64,000 nt of DNA, from assembly GCF_002127655.1 (NCBI RefSeq), contig NZ_NEHB01000014.1, forward strand, positions 20,287-84,286. Reading direction: 5' to 3'. Positions 26,957-39,200 of the stretch are shown here, piece after piece (the first letter of the stretch is position 1; each line of letters opens with the position of its first letter). The stretch is from Janthinobacterium sp. GW456P. GTDB lineage: Bacteria; Pseudomonadota; Gammaproteobacteria; Burkholderiales; Burkholderiaceae_D. The translations under genes and the position numbers were made by a program. The notes beneath the pieces were generated by a model that was not told the origin of the DNA, ran no database searches, and saw nothing but the letters and a program-made list of their open reading frames with translations.

Positions 26957-28690
26957 ATGAATTCCATATTTTCTTCCCCACAGCGTGCGCGCCGTCTTCC
27001 GCTGGCGTTCGCTGCCCTGGCCCTGAGCGTGGCGGCAGGCGCCGTGCAAGCGCAGGCACCGGCCGACAGCACCATGGTCAAGCTGATCCGCGGCTTGATC
27101 CAGAGCGGCGCCCTGAACAAGGATGCCGGCGAAGCCTTGCTGGCGCAGGCGCAGAGCGAAGCGCTGGCCGCGGCGCAAGCCCGCCCGGCCGCCGCGCCGG
27201 CCGCCCTGGCCCAAGTGCAGCCGGGCGACGTGCGCGTGCCGTATATTTCGCAAACCGTGCGCGAGCAGATCCGCGACGAGATCAAGGGCCAGGTCATGGC
27301 CGAGGCCAAGGCGGGCGGCTGGGCGGCGCCGAATGAAACGCCGGCCTGGACCAAGCGCATCCGCCTGGAAGGCGACGTGCGCGCGCGCTACGAATCGCGC
27401 TATTACGACATGGCCAACAGCAATATCGAGATCGACTGGCGCTCGCTCAACAGCGGCAGCGGCTACGACGTCAATTCGAACACGAATCTGGCCCTGCCGG
27501 CGTTGCTGAACACGCGCGAAGACCGCAAGCACTTGCTGCGCGCCCGTGCCCGCCTCGGTATCCTGGCCGACATTTCCGACACCACGCAAGCGGGCATCCG
27601 CCTGGCCAGCGGCAATGACGACAGCCCGGTCTCGACCACGCAAACCCTCGGTGGCGGCCTGGGCAAGAAGAACATCTGGCTGGACCAGGCCTGGTTGTCC
27701 TACCAGCCCGCTTCCTGGCTGAAACTGACGGCGGGCCGCTTCGACAATCCATTCGTGTCCGGCGACGAACTGTTTTCCAGCGAACTTAATTTCGACGGCA
27801 TCGCGGCCAAGGTGCAGCAGCCGGTCGGCGAGAGCAAGGACGTCACCGTGTTCGGTACCCTGGGCCTGATTCCGCTCGAGTATTCGTCCGACAATGCGCC
27901 TAGCCGCAGCCAGGCAAAAATGTCCAGCGAAAACAAGTGGCTGCTCGGTGCGCAGGTGGGCGCCTCGTGGAAGATCAATAGCGACCATCAACTGCGCGGC
28001 GCCGTGGCCTACTACAACTTCCGTAACATCAGCGGCGAATATTCGCAGCCGTGCGCGCTGTACGCGGGTGCCGATGGCTGCAGCACCGACTGGTCGCGTC
28101 CGTCGAGCATGCAAAAGGGCAATAGCTTGATGTTGCTGCGCAATATCGCCTTGAACCCGCTGGACCCGGCGAATACGCCGCAGCCGCAATTCGTCGGCCT
28201 GGCCTCGAAATTCCGCCTGGCCAACCTGAATGCGCGCTGGGATAGCAAGGTCGCGGGCGGCACGGACTTGCGCATCGAAGGCGATTATGTGCGCAACATG
28301 GCCTATGACAAGAATGAGATGTGGGCGCGCGCCAAGGGCGGCATCATGAACAACTTCGGCGGCACGGGTGGCGTCTCGCAAGCCGATTTCAAGAGCGGCG
28401 GCAATGCCTACATGCTGCAGGCCACCCTGGGCAAAGCGAACCCGGCGGCGCGCGGCGACTGGAACGTGCTGCTCGGTTACAAGCGCATCGAACCGGACGC
28501 TTTGCCTGACGCCTACAACGATTCCACCTTCCACCTGGGCGGCACGAATGCGCGCGGCTACTACCTGGGCGGCGCGTATGCGCTCGACAAGAATACCTGG
28601 CTGAACGGCCGCTGGACGTCGAGCCGCGAAGTGTTCGGTTCGGCACTGTCGATCGACACCCTGCAAATCGAATTGAACGCGCGTTTTTAA
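26957..28690 (+). CDS. Putative outer-membrane porin
   Basis: 577 residues. A signal peptide (about 1-32, ending GAVQAQA) is followed by an N-terminal helical segment that looks like a short periplasmic domain (STMVKLIRGLIQSGALNKDAGEALLAQAQ; QTVREQIRDEIKGQVMAEAKA). A large beta-barrel then starts at about 130 (TKRIRLEGDVRARYESRYYD) and ends in the terminal phenylalanine (IELNARF). The layout fits the 'putative porin' family found in proteobacteria next to ExbB/ExbD genes. Start chosen at 26957 where AAAGAAG precedes the ATG; an ATG 11 codons upstream is also in frame. The substrate is unknown. It lies 37 bp after the TonB-like gene and 6 bp before the next, so it is part of the same operon. 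Confidence 0.85.
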   Translation: MNSIFSSPQRARRLPLAFAALALSVAAGAVQAQAPADSTMVKLIRGLIQSGALNKDAGEALLAQAQSEALAAAQARPAAAPAALAQVQPGDVRVPYISQTVREQIRDEIKGQVMAEAKAGGWAAPNETPAWTKRIRLEGDVRARYESRYYDMANSNIEIDWRSLNSGSGYDVNSNTNLALPALLNTREDRKHLLRARARLGILADISDTTQAGIRLASGNDDSPVSTTQTLGGGLGKKNIWLDQAWLSYQPASWLKLTAGRFDNPFVSGDELFSSELNFDGIAAKVQQPVGESKDVTVFGTLGLIPLEYSSDNAPSRSQAKMSSENKWLLGAQVGASWKINSDHQLRGAVAYYNFRNISGEYSQPCALYAGADGCSTDWSRPSSMQKGNSLMLLRNIALNPLDPANTPQPQFVGLASKFRLANLNARWDSKVAGGTDLRIEGDYVRNMAYDKNEMWARAKGGIMNNFGGTGGVSQADFKSGGNAYMLQATLGKANPAARGDWNVLLGYKRIEPDALPDAYNDSTFHLGGTNARGYYLGGAYALDKNTWLNGRWTSSREVFGSALSIDTLQIELNARF

Positions 28691-28696
28691 GGAGCC

Positions 28697-29386
28697 ATGA
28701 TGTTGATATCCAACAAAATGCGCTTGCCGCTTTTGCTGCTGATGCTGCTGGCCGGCGGCACGGCCCAGGCGCAGGCGCAGAAGGGGCAAAGCATGGAAGA
28801 GCGTTTGCGTGCCGAGCTGCGTAATGTCACGGCGCAATTGCAGCAGACGCGCGGCGAACTGGAAGCGCTGAAAGCCAAGGGTGCGCCGGCCGCCAAGGCG
28901 GCGCCGGAGGCCGCACCCGCCAGCGAGGGCTTGAAAAAGGAACTGGCGCGCAGCCAGTCGCAGCTGGCGCAAGAACGCGCGCAGCGGGAAAAGCTGGGCG
29001 AGCAGCAACAGCGCAGCGCGGCTGCCGCGCAAGAGGCGGCCGCCAGTGCGGCGCAGTACCGCCAGGCCAGCGAGCAATTGACTGCCACGGGCAAGCAGCT
29101 GGCAGCGGAACGGGCGCGCCTCGATGGCGAAGTGACGGCCCAGCGCAGCGCCCTGGCGCGCTGCGAAAGCAAGAATGCCCAGCTGTATGCGGCCGGGCAG
29201 GAGATCCTGCGAGCGTATGAAGGCCTCGGCGTGCTGGACGTCATGAAGGCGCGCCAGCCGTTCGCCGCGCAAAGCAGAGTGAAACTCGAGCAAATCGCGC
29301 AGCAGTACGGCGACCAGCTGTACCAGGGCCGCTTTGATGCGCGTCAAACAGAAACACCTGCCGCGCCCGCGCCGGCCCCCCAATAA
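28697..29386 (+). CDS. Periplasmic coiled-coil protein
   Basis: 229 residues with a signal peptide (about 1-27, LLLLMLLAGGTAQAQA) and a long alanine/glutamine/glutamate-rich coiled coil (about 32-170), broken once by an AAKAAPEAAPA linker. The C-terminal part (AQLYAAGQEILRAYEGLGVLDVMKARQPFAAQSRVKLEQIAQQYGDQLYQGRF) is conserved-looking. An AAGGAG at 28690 serves the ATG at 28697; the next codon is also ATG. It follows the porin by 6 bp. I do not recognise a named family. A scaffold or adaptor between the inner-membrane motor and the outer membrane is possible but unproven. Confidence 0.7.
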   Translation: MMLISNKMRLPLLLLMLLAGGTAQAQAQKGQSMEERLRAELRNVTAQLQQTRGELEALKAKGAPAAKAAPEAAPASEGLKKELARSQSQLAQERAQREKLGEQQQRSAAAAQEAAASAAQYRQASEQLTATGKQLAAERARLDGEVTAQRSALARCESKNAQLYAAGQEILRAYEGLGVLDVMKARQPFAAQSRVKLEQIAQQYGDQLYQGRFDARQTETPAAPAPAPQ

Positions 29387-29411
29387 TCTTTTTAAAATGA
29401 ATGGAACGACG

Positions 29412-29900
29412 ATGGAAAATACCAACACCTTGCTGACCACCCTGAATGCGGAACAAACGGCCGAGGCCATCAAGACTGCCGGCTGCGCCGTCACCAGCAT
29501 TGAACACGATGGCGTCGTGCGCCTGCACAGCGCCAGCCATGGCATCGGCTTCCAGGTGCTGTGGGGCAATGAGGCCGCGCCCGGCCAGTACGCGGACCTG
29601 ACCCTGAGCTGCCCGCTGCGCGTGCAGGGCGGCGACTTGCCGGCCGGCTTGCTGGCCGAATGGCACCGCAGCAAGCGTTTCGCCCGCGTGGCCCAGCATG
29701 GCGATTTCGTCGTGCTGGAGATGGATGTGCTGGTTGCCGGCGGCGTCAGCAAGGATTACCTGAATATCAATCTGCAACTGTGGACGCAGATGATGGGACA
29801 GTTCTTCTTGTTTTTGCGCAACTTTACGCCGGCCGATACGAGCACGGCACCGGTAGTCGAGGCCGCCAGCGTGACCGAAGAAGAAACTGTGCCGGCCTGA
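29412..29900 (+). CDS. YbjN-family protein
   Basis: 162 residues, no signal peptide, acidic C-terminal tail (VVEAASVTEEETVPA). The body resembles YbjN/type III-chaperone-like domains, with an N-terminal segment LTTLNAEQTAEAIKTAGCAVTSIEHDGVVRLHS and the block SKRFARVAQHGDFVVLEMDVLVAGGVSKDYLNINLQLWTQMMGQF. I start it at 29412, five bases after GGAA; the ATG at 29397 is in frame but has no ribosome-binding site. It is the last gene of the locus, 25 bp after the coiled-coil gene and 20 bp before a strong terminator. Its role there is unknown. Confidence 0.75.
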   Translation: MENTNTLLTTLNAEQTAEAIKTAGCAVTSIEHDGVVRLHSASHGIGFQVLWGNEAAPGQYADLTLSCPLRVQGGDLPAGLLAEWHRSKRFARVAQHGDFVVLEMDVLVAGGVSKDYLNINLQLWTQMMGQFFLFLRNFTPADTSTAPVVEAASVTEEETVPA

Positions 29901-29920
29901 TAAGCTATCCACAGGCGGCG

Positions 29921-29947
29921 AAAAAAGGCCCATGACGGGCCTTTTTT
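29921..29947 (+). terminator. Rho-independent terminator of the secretion/signalling locus
   Basis: An 11-bp perfect stem, AAAAAAGGCCC and GGGCCTTTTTT, encloses a 5-nt loop (ATGAC), and the T-run is part of the right arm. It is symmetric enough to act in both directions. It lies 20 bp after the YbjN-family gene and marks the end of the unit that starts at tpsB. Confidence 0.9.
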
Positions 29948-30100
29948 GCCGTCAGCGGACCCCAAGTGTCGTATTAAATACTTATTTTTTAGGCATCGCG
30001 CATTAAAACTGCTCAAAGAGCGTGTGTGAATCAAGCCAGCAACGGCTGTATGGCGGATAATATTGCCTGTTGCCGATTTGGATACGACCTTTAGACAAAA

Positions 30101-33214
<3,114 letters not shown>

Positions 33215-33227
33215 CGCTGCCGCACGC

Positions 33228-33260
33228 GTATACTTGGCAATTCTCTCTTGCCAGGTATAC
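33228..33260 (+). promoter_or_regulatory. 13-bp stem-loop over the ribosome-binding region of the histidine kinase gene
   Basis: Arms GTATACTTGGCAA (33228-33240) and TTGCCAGGTATAC (33248-33260) pair over 13 bp (one G-T), with a 7-nt loop. The structure ends 3 nt before the ATG at 33264. The only Shine-Dalgarno-like bases (AGG, 33253-33255) lie within the right arm. It could therefore control translation, or be a DNA operator for the paired response regulator. There is no T-tract, so it is not a terminator. Confidence 0.5.
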
Positions 33261-33263
33261 CGC

Positions 33264-34409
33264 ATGCTGCCCTTCCTGCCCTTCCTGCCTTTCCTTCTCC
33301 TGCTGCTTGCCGGCGTCATCCTCATGGCGCTGCGTTTCGTCCAGTTGCGCCGCGCCCTGCTGCGCGCGCGGGCGGGCGAAGCGCAGTTCCGCCTGTTGGC
33401 CGAACATGGCCGCGACGCCACCTTCCTGCTCGACGCCGCCACTCTCGAATTGCTCTACATCAGCCCCGCCGCGCAGCGCCTGACCGGTTACGACCTGGCC
33501 GCCTTGCGCGAACACGCGGCGCAGCTGGCGCAAGACGTGCCGGCCCGGCTGCAGCGCTGGCGCGACGGCGACACCAGCCGCTTGACCTTGCTGCGCGAAG
33601 TGGAATTGCCGCATGCGGACGGGCACCCGCTGGCGCTGGAAATCAGCTCGACCATCGTGCCTGCGGCAGCGGGGCGGGGCGTCACCGTCGTGGGCACGGT
33701 GCGCGACGTCAGCGCCGCCCAGGCGCAGGAAGCGGAGCGGGAAAAGGAGCAGAAGCGCTTCGCCTCGATGCTGTCGCATGAATTCCGCACGCCGCTGGCC
33801 ACCATCGACGGCGCCATCCAGCGCCTCGTTTCGACGTCCACCGAGGCGGACGAAGCCACGCGCAAGCGCTACGTGAAGATTCAGACGGCCGTCGACCGCC
33901 TGCTGGCCATGATCGACGATTATTTGTCGCCCGAACGCATGGCGGCCATCGGCCGCGAGCGGGCCGCCGACGGCATCGCGCCGCTGGCCTTGTTGCAGCA
34001 GGCGGCCGCCACTGTGCCGGCCAGCCATCGCGTACAGCTGGAACTCGACGAGGACTTGCCGGCCCGGTTGCGCTGCGACGTGCCTGGCATGGCCCTGTGC
34101 CTGAAAATCCTGCTCGACAACGCTGTCAAGTTCAGCCCGCATGGCAGCGTCATCACCGTGTCTGCCAGGCTGGTGCCCGAGGGCGGCGTGGCTCTGTGCG
34201 TGGGCGATGCGGGACCCGGCTTGCGGGAAGAAGAATTGGCGCAGCTGTTCGAAAAAGGTTTCCGTGGAACCGATGCGACGCATGCCGGTGCGGGCCTGGG
34301 CCTGTACATGGCGCGCGCCGTGGTGGACGTGCATGGCGGGAGTTTACAGGGGCATAATCTGCCCGAAGGCGGGGCTATTTTCCGGATTTGGCTGCCGCTT
34401 CCTGGCTAG
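33264..34409 (+). CDS. PAS-containing sensor histidine kinase
   Basis: 381 residues. One N-terminal membrane segment (about 2-24, a run of Leu/Pro/Phe) is followed by a PAS domain (about 43-160, FRLLAEHGRDATFLLDAATLELLYISPAAQRLTGYD). The HisKA domain has the phospho-acceptor H-box (SMLSHEFRTPLATIDG) at about residue 172. The HATPase_c domain has an N-box (LLDNAVKFSPHG), G1 (VGDAGPGL) and G2 (GAGLGLYMARAVVDVHGG). The tiny or absent periplasmic loop suggests a cytosolic or membrane signal sensed by PAS. The start at 33264 is chosen because homology begins there; an in-frame TTG at 33234 lies inside a stem-loop. The likely partner regulator is the next gene, 136 bp downstream. Confidence 0.92.
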   Translation: MLPFLPFLPFLLLLLAGVILMALRFVQLRRALLRARAGEAQFRLLAEHGRDATFLLDAATLELLYISPAAQRLTGYDLAALREHAAQLAQDVPARLQRWRDGDTSRLTLLREVELPHADGHPLALEISSTIVPAAAGRGVTVVGTVRDVSAAQAQEAEREKEQKRFASMLSHEFRTPLATIDGAIQRLVSTSTEADEATRKRYVKIQTAVDRLLAMIDDYLSPERMAAIGRERAADGIAPLALLQQAAATVPASHRVQLELDEDLPARLRCDVPGMALCLKILLDNAVKFSPHGSVITVSARLVPEGGVALCVGDAGPGLREEELAQLFEKGFRGTDATHAGAGLGLYMARAVVDVHGGSLQGHNLPEGGAIFRIWLPLPG

Positions 34410-34545
34410 ACTAGAAAAAAGTTGCTTCCGCTGAAGGCAACCGTGATAATTCCTTGACGTAAACCTATTGTGCCGTCCATCATGGTGCAGAAGTGAATGG
34501 CATGGTTTGCCCACGGTAGCTCACTAATGGAAGAATGGCGTTGCA

Positions 34546-35226
34546 ATGACGAAAATACTGATCGTCGAAGACAATCTGGACTACGCCGAAGACATGGCGG
34601 AGTTTCTCGTTGAGCTCGAACACGAAGTTCATATCACCAGCTCGGCTGGCGGGATGTGGACCGCGTTGAGCCATGGCAATGTCGGGGTGGTCGTGCTGGA
34701 CCTGGGCTTGCCCGATGAGGACGGCTTCAACGTCATCCCCCGCATGCGCCAGCTGTATCCGCAGATCGGCGTGCTGGTGCTGACGGGGCGTGTCGCCTTC
34801 GACAGCCGCATCCTCGGCTTGCGCCTGGGCGCCGACCACTATCTGACCAAGCCGATCAAATTCCCAGAACTGGCCGCCCACATCGAGGCGCTCGACCGCC
34901 GCGTCGGGCCGCAAGATCCCGTGCCCGAGCCGGGCAAGTGGACCTTGAAAGTAAGCGCTCGCCAACTTGAATTGATGGGCGCCGTCATCGCCCTGACGGA
35001 AAAGGAATTCAACTTCCTGCATCTGCTGACCATCAACACGCGCCCCGTGCCGCGCGACGTCATCGTGGCCGGCATGGGCGGCGAAGACCCCGATGCGGGC
35101 CGCCGGGTCGACATGCTCGTGTACCGGCTGCGCAAGAAAGCCAAGACGGGCCTGGGCCAGGACTTGCCGCTGCGCAGCGCGTATGGCGAGGGCTACAGCC
35201 TGTCGGCCAGTTTTAATCTGTCCTGA
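34546..35226 (+). CDS. OmpR-type response regulator
   Basis: 226 residues. The receiver domain spans 1-115, with acidic residues Glu8-Asp9 (IVEDN), phospho-acceptor Asp52 (VVLDLGLPDEDGF), the switch threonine in VLVLTGR, and the lysine in YLTKPIKF. The C-terminal winged-helix DNA-binding domain (about 130-222) ends in the characteristic VDMLVYRLRKKAKTGLGQDLPLRSAYGEGYSL. It is most likely phosphorylated by the kinase encoded immediately upstream. A hairpin without a T-tract follows at 35237-35260. Targets are unknown; the palindromic stem before the kinase gene is a candidate site. Confidence 0.93.
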   Translation: MTKILIVEDNLDYAEDMAEFLVELEHEVHITSSAGGMWTALSHGNVGVVVLDLGLPDEDGFNVIPRMRQLYPQIGVLVLTGRVAFDSRILGLRLGADHYLTKPIKFPELAAHIEALDRRVGPQDPVPEPGKWTLKVSARQLELMGAVIALTEKEFNFLHLLTINTRPVPRDVIVAGMGGEDPDAGRRVDMLVYRLRKKAKTGLGQDLPLRSAYGEGYSLSASFNLS

Positions 35227-35236
35227 GACCTGATGC

Positions 35237-35260
35237 CAGCCACCCGCAAGAGGGTGGCTG
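35237..35260 (+). terminator. Stem-loop after the response regulator gene
   Basis: A perfect 9-bp stem (CAGCCACCC / GGGTGGCTG) with loop GCAAGA lies 10 bp after the stop codon. CATAAAAA follows instead of a T-run, so it is at best a weak terminator or an mRNA-stabilising hairpin. Confidence 0.5.
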
Positions 35261-35310
35261 CATAAAAAGGGACGGAGTCCATCACTTTTTCCAGCATTTC
35301 AAAGAAAACA

Positions 35311-36208
35311 GGGTCAGAGTCGCGTCCTGCGCTCGCAAGTGTGTAAAATCAAGGCCTTAGCCTTCATTTATCGACTTTGCCATGGCCCGTTTGCCCCGCC
35401 TCATCATTCCAGCATTGCCCCATTACGTGATACAGCGCGGCAGCAACCGCCAGAGCGTGTTCCAGGATGCGTCCGACTACGCGCAATTTTTGTCCTGGCT
35501 GAAAACGGGCGCGAAAATGTTCAAGGTGGCCATCCACGCCTACGTTTTGTTGCCAGATCAGCTACATTTATTGGCCACGCCCAGCGATGCGACGGGCCTG
35601 GGACAGCTGATGCAGTGGCTGGGACGCTATTACGTGCCGTACTTCAACCAGAAATACGGCCGGGAAGGGGCGCTGTGGCAGGGACGCTACAAAACCGCCG
35701 TCATCGATCCCGATAATTTCTTCCTCACGTGCTGCCGTTACCTGGAATGCGTGCCCGTGCAGACGGTGCTGGCCGCCCAGGCATTGGACTATAGTTGGTC
35801 CAGCTATGCCCACCATGCCGGTGTGCGGCCCGATCCCGTCATCACCGACCATGCCTTGTACTGGGCGCTGGGCAACACGCCGTTCGACCGCGAGGCGGCG
35901 TATTTGCGCCTGTTCGAGCAGGGCCTGGGCAGCAGCCAGGTCAAAGTGGTGGAACAGGCTGTATTGAAGGGCTGGCCCCTGGGTTCCGACGCTTTCAAGC
36001 AGGCGCTCGAGCAGAAAATGCAGCGGCAAGTGGTGCCCGCCAAGCGGGGCCGTCCCCGCAAAATCGTGGCCGAGTCCGACGCCAATTGAAACACATTCGC
36101 ATTTAAAACAAAAAATGGTGTCTTTCTGACGATTTATTGAAATCGCTTTCACTATGTCCCTATTAAATTTTTTGAGCGACAGAATCTAATTTAATTCGAC
36201 TCCGACCC
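35311..36208. mobile_element. REP-associated Y1-transposase element with inverted ends
   Basis: A transposase-like gene (35382-36089) is bracketed by inverted 12-mers: GGGTCAGAGTCG at 35311-35322 and CGACTCCGACCC at 36197-36208 (11 of 12 complementary). AGGGAC-type sequences also occur in inverted orientation just inside or outside each end (about 35269 and 36156). Sequences of the type GGGTCAGAGTCG/AATTCGACTC are familiar companions of REP-associated tyrosine transposases. No flanking target duplication is obvious, as expected for this class. The element separates the two-component pair from gltBD. Confidence 0.6.
35382..36089 (+). CDS. REP-associated tyrosine transposase-like protein (IS200/Y1 family, HUH motif altered)
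   Basis: 235 residues of the Y1_Tnp/RAYT family. Diagnostic segments are the N-terminal MARLPRLIIPALPHYVIQRGSNRQSVF, the strand with the HUH site (AYVLLPDQLHLLATP), YFNQKYGREGALWQGRYK, and the helix CCRYLECVPVQTVLA, whose Tyr120 aligns with the nucleophile position. Family proteins have H-x-H; here it is Gln60-Leu61-His62, so one metal-binding histidine is missing. The C-terminus is basic (AKRGRPRKIV, AT-hook-like). The protein may be catalytically impaired or repurposed. Inverted repeats flank the gene, and it lies about 195 bp upstream of gltB. Confidence 0.85.
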   Translation: MARLPRLIIPALPHYVIQRGSNRQSVFQDASDYAQFLSWLKTGAKMFKVAIHAYVLLPDQLHLLATPSDATGLGQLMQWLGRYYVPYFNQKYGREGALWQGRYKTAVIDPDNFFLTCCRYLECVPVQTVLAAQALDYSWSSYAHHAGVRPDPVITDHALYWALGNTPFDREAAYLRLFEQGLGSSQVKVVEQAVLKGWPLGSDAFKQALEQKMQRQVVPAKRGRPRKIVAESDAN

Positions 36209-36283
36209 TAATTTTTCTGGTTGAGTTTTTTGTTGCGTTGCACTACTCTAGTTTTTCGATAGTCATATGCAGCGGAGAAGCCC

Positions 36284-39200
36284 ATGAAAGCGCAAGGCCT
36301 GTACGACCCAGCCAATGAACACGATGCCTGCGGCGTCGGTTTCGTCGCCCATATCAAGGGCAACAAGACCCATTCGATCGTCGAACAGGGTTTGCTGATT
36401 CTGAAAAACCTCGATCACCGGGGCGCCGTGGGCGCCGATGCGCTGATGGGCGACGGCGCCGGCATCCTGATCCAGATTCCTGACCAGTACTACCGCGAAG
36501 AAATGGCCAAGCAGGGCGTGGAATTGCCGCCGCCTGGCGAATACGGCGTGGGCATGGTCTTCCTGCCGAAGGAACACGCGTCGCGCATCGCTTGCGAGCA
36601 GGAAATCGAACGCGCCGTGCGCATCGAAGGTCAGGTGGTGTTGGGCTGGCGCAACGTGCCCATCGATACGGACATGCCGATGTCGCCTACCGTGCGCGCC
36701 AAGGAACCGGTGATCCGCCAGATTTTCATCGGCCGCGGCCCGGACATCATGGTCACCGATGCGCTCGAGCGCAAACTGTATGTGATCCGCAAATCGTCGG
36801 GCCACGCCATTCAGGCCTTGAAACTGCTGCACGGCAAGGAATTCTTCGTGCCGTCGATGTCGGCCCGCACCATCGTCTATAAAGGCTTGCTGCTGGCCGA
36901 CCAGGTGGGCGTGTACTACAAGGACTTGCAGGATGCGCGCTGCATCTCGGCCCTGGCCCTGGTGCACCAGCGTTTCTCGACGAATACCTTCCCGGAATGG
37001 CCGCTGGCCCACCCCTACCGCCTGATCGCGCACAATGGCGAGATCAACACGGTGAAAGGCAACTTCAACTGGATGCGCGCGCGCGAAGGCGTGATGAAGT
37101 CGGCCGTGCTGGGCGACGACTTGCAGAAGCTGTTCCCGCTGATCTATGAAGGCCAGTCCGACACGGCGTGCTTCGACAATGCGCTGGAATTGCTGCTGAT
37201 GGCCGGCTACCCGATCGCCCAGGCGATGATGATGATGATTCCGGAAGCGTGGGAAAACCACACGACGATGGATGACAACCGCCGCGCCTTCTATGAGTAC
37301 CACGCCGCCATGATGGAACCGTGGGACGGCCCCGCCGCCATGGCGTTCACGGACGGGCGCCACATCGGCGGCACCCTGGACCGCAATGGCTTGCGTCCGG
37401 CGCGCTACATCGTCACGGACGACGACCTGGTGGTGATGGCGTCGGAATCGGGCGTGCTGCCGATTCCCGAGTCAAAAATCATCCAGAAATGGCGCTTGCA
37501 GCCTGGCAAAATGTTCCTGATCGACCTGGAAGCGGGCCGCATCATCGACGACCAGGAACTGAAAAACACCTACGCCAACGCCAAACCGTATAAAGCGTGG
37601 ATCAACTCGGTGCGCATCAAGCTCGACGAGATCAAACTGGCCGAAGGCCAGGCCAAACTGGACCGCGCGCAGGGCGAAAAAGCCCAGCCATCGTTGCTGG
37701 ACCGCCAGCAGGCGTTCGGCTACACGCAGGAAGACCTGAAATTCCTCATGGCGCCGATGGCACTGGCCGGCGAAGAAGCGACGGGCTCGATGGGCAATGA
37801 CTCGCCGCTGGCCGTCATGTCGAACAAATTGAAGCCTTTGTATAACTACTTCAAGCAATTGTTCGCGCAAGTGACGAATCCGCCGATCGACCCGATCCGC
37901 GAAGCGATGGTGATGTCGCTGGTGTCCTTCATCGGCCCGAAACCGAACTTGTTAGATACCAACAACGTCAACCCGCCGATGCGCCTGGAAGTGGCGCAGC
38001 CCGTGCTGGGCTTTGACGATATGGCGCGCCTGCGCAACATCAGCGCCCATACGGGCGGCAAGTTCAAGTCGTACGAACTCGACATCTGCTACCCGCTGGC
38101 CTGGGGCAAGGAAGGCGTGGAAGCGTGCCTGGCCTCGCTGTGCGCCGAAGCCGTCGACGCCGTGAAATCCGGCCACAATATTTTGATTGTGTCGGACCGC
38201 GCCATTTGCGCCGACCAGGTGGCCATCCCCGCGCTGCTGGCCACGTCCACCGTGCACCAGCATCTGGTGAGCAAGGGTTTACGGGCCTCCACCGGCCTCG
38301 TCGTGGAAACGGGCTCGGCCCGCGAAACGCACCACTTCGCCTTGCTGGCGGGCTATGGCGCGGAAGCCGTCCACCCGTATCTGGCCATGGAAACCCTGGC
38401 CGAGATGGCGCATGGCTTGCCGGGCGAGCTGTCGGGCGAGAAAGCCATCTACAACTACACCAAGGCGGTCGGCAAGGGCTTGATGAAAGTCATGTCGAAG
38501 ATGGGCATTTCGACCTACATGTCCTACTGCGGCGCGCAAATCTTCGAAGCCATTGGCTTGAACAAGTCGCTGGTCGACAAGTATTTCAAGGGCACGGCCT
38601 CGAACGTGGAAGGCATCGGCGTGTTTGAAGTGGCGGAAGAAGCGCTGCGCCTGCATGCGTTGGCCTTCGGCAACGATCCCGTGCTGATGGATAAGCTCGA
38701 CGCGGGCGGCGAATACGCGTTCCGCGTGCGCGGCGAAGACCATATGTGGACGCCGGACGCGATTGCGAAATTGCAGCACTCCACGCGCAGCAACAATTTC
38801 TCCAGCTATAAGGAGTACGCGCAAATCATCAACGACCAAAGCCGTCGCCACCTGACCTTGCGCGGCCTGTTCGAGTTCAAGCTCGATCCGACCAAGGCGA
38901 TCCCGCTCGATGAAGTGGAACCGGCCAAGGAAATCGTCAAGCGTTTCGCTACCGGCGCCATGTCGCTCGGCTCGATCAGCACGGAAGCGCACGCCACGCT
39001 TGCGGTGGCCATGAACCGCATCGGCGGCAAGTCGAACACGGGCGAAGGCGGCGAAGATCCGAACCGCTACACGCAAGAATTGAAGGGCATCCCGATCCGC
39101 CAGGGCGACACCATGGCGTCCGTCGTGGGCGCCGAGCAGATCGTCGTCGATATTCCGCTGCAGGAAGGCGACTCCATGCGCTCGCGCATCAAGCAGGTGG

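Noticed and set aside
35382..36089. An active IS200-type insertion sequence
   Set aside because: The HUH motif lacks one histidine and no tnpB or second copy is visible, so an active transposon is not supported.
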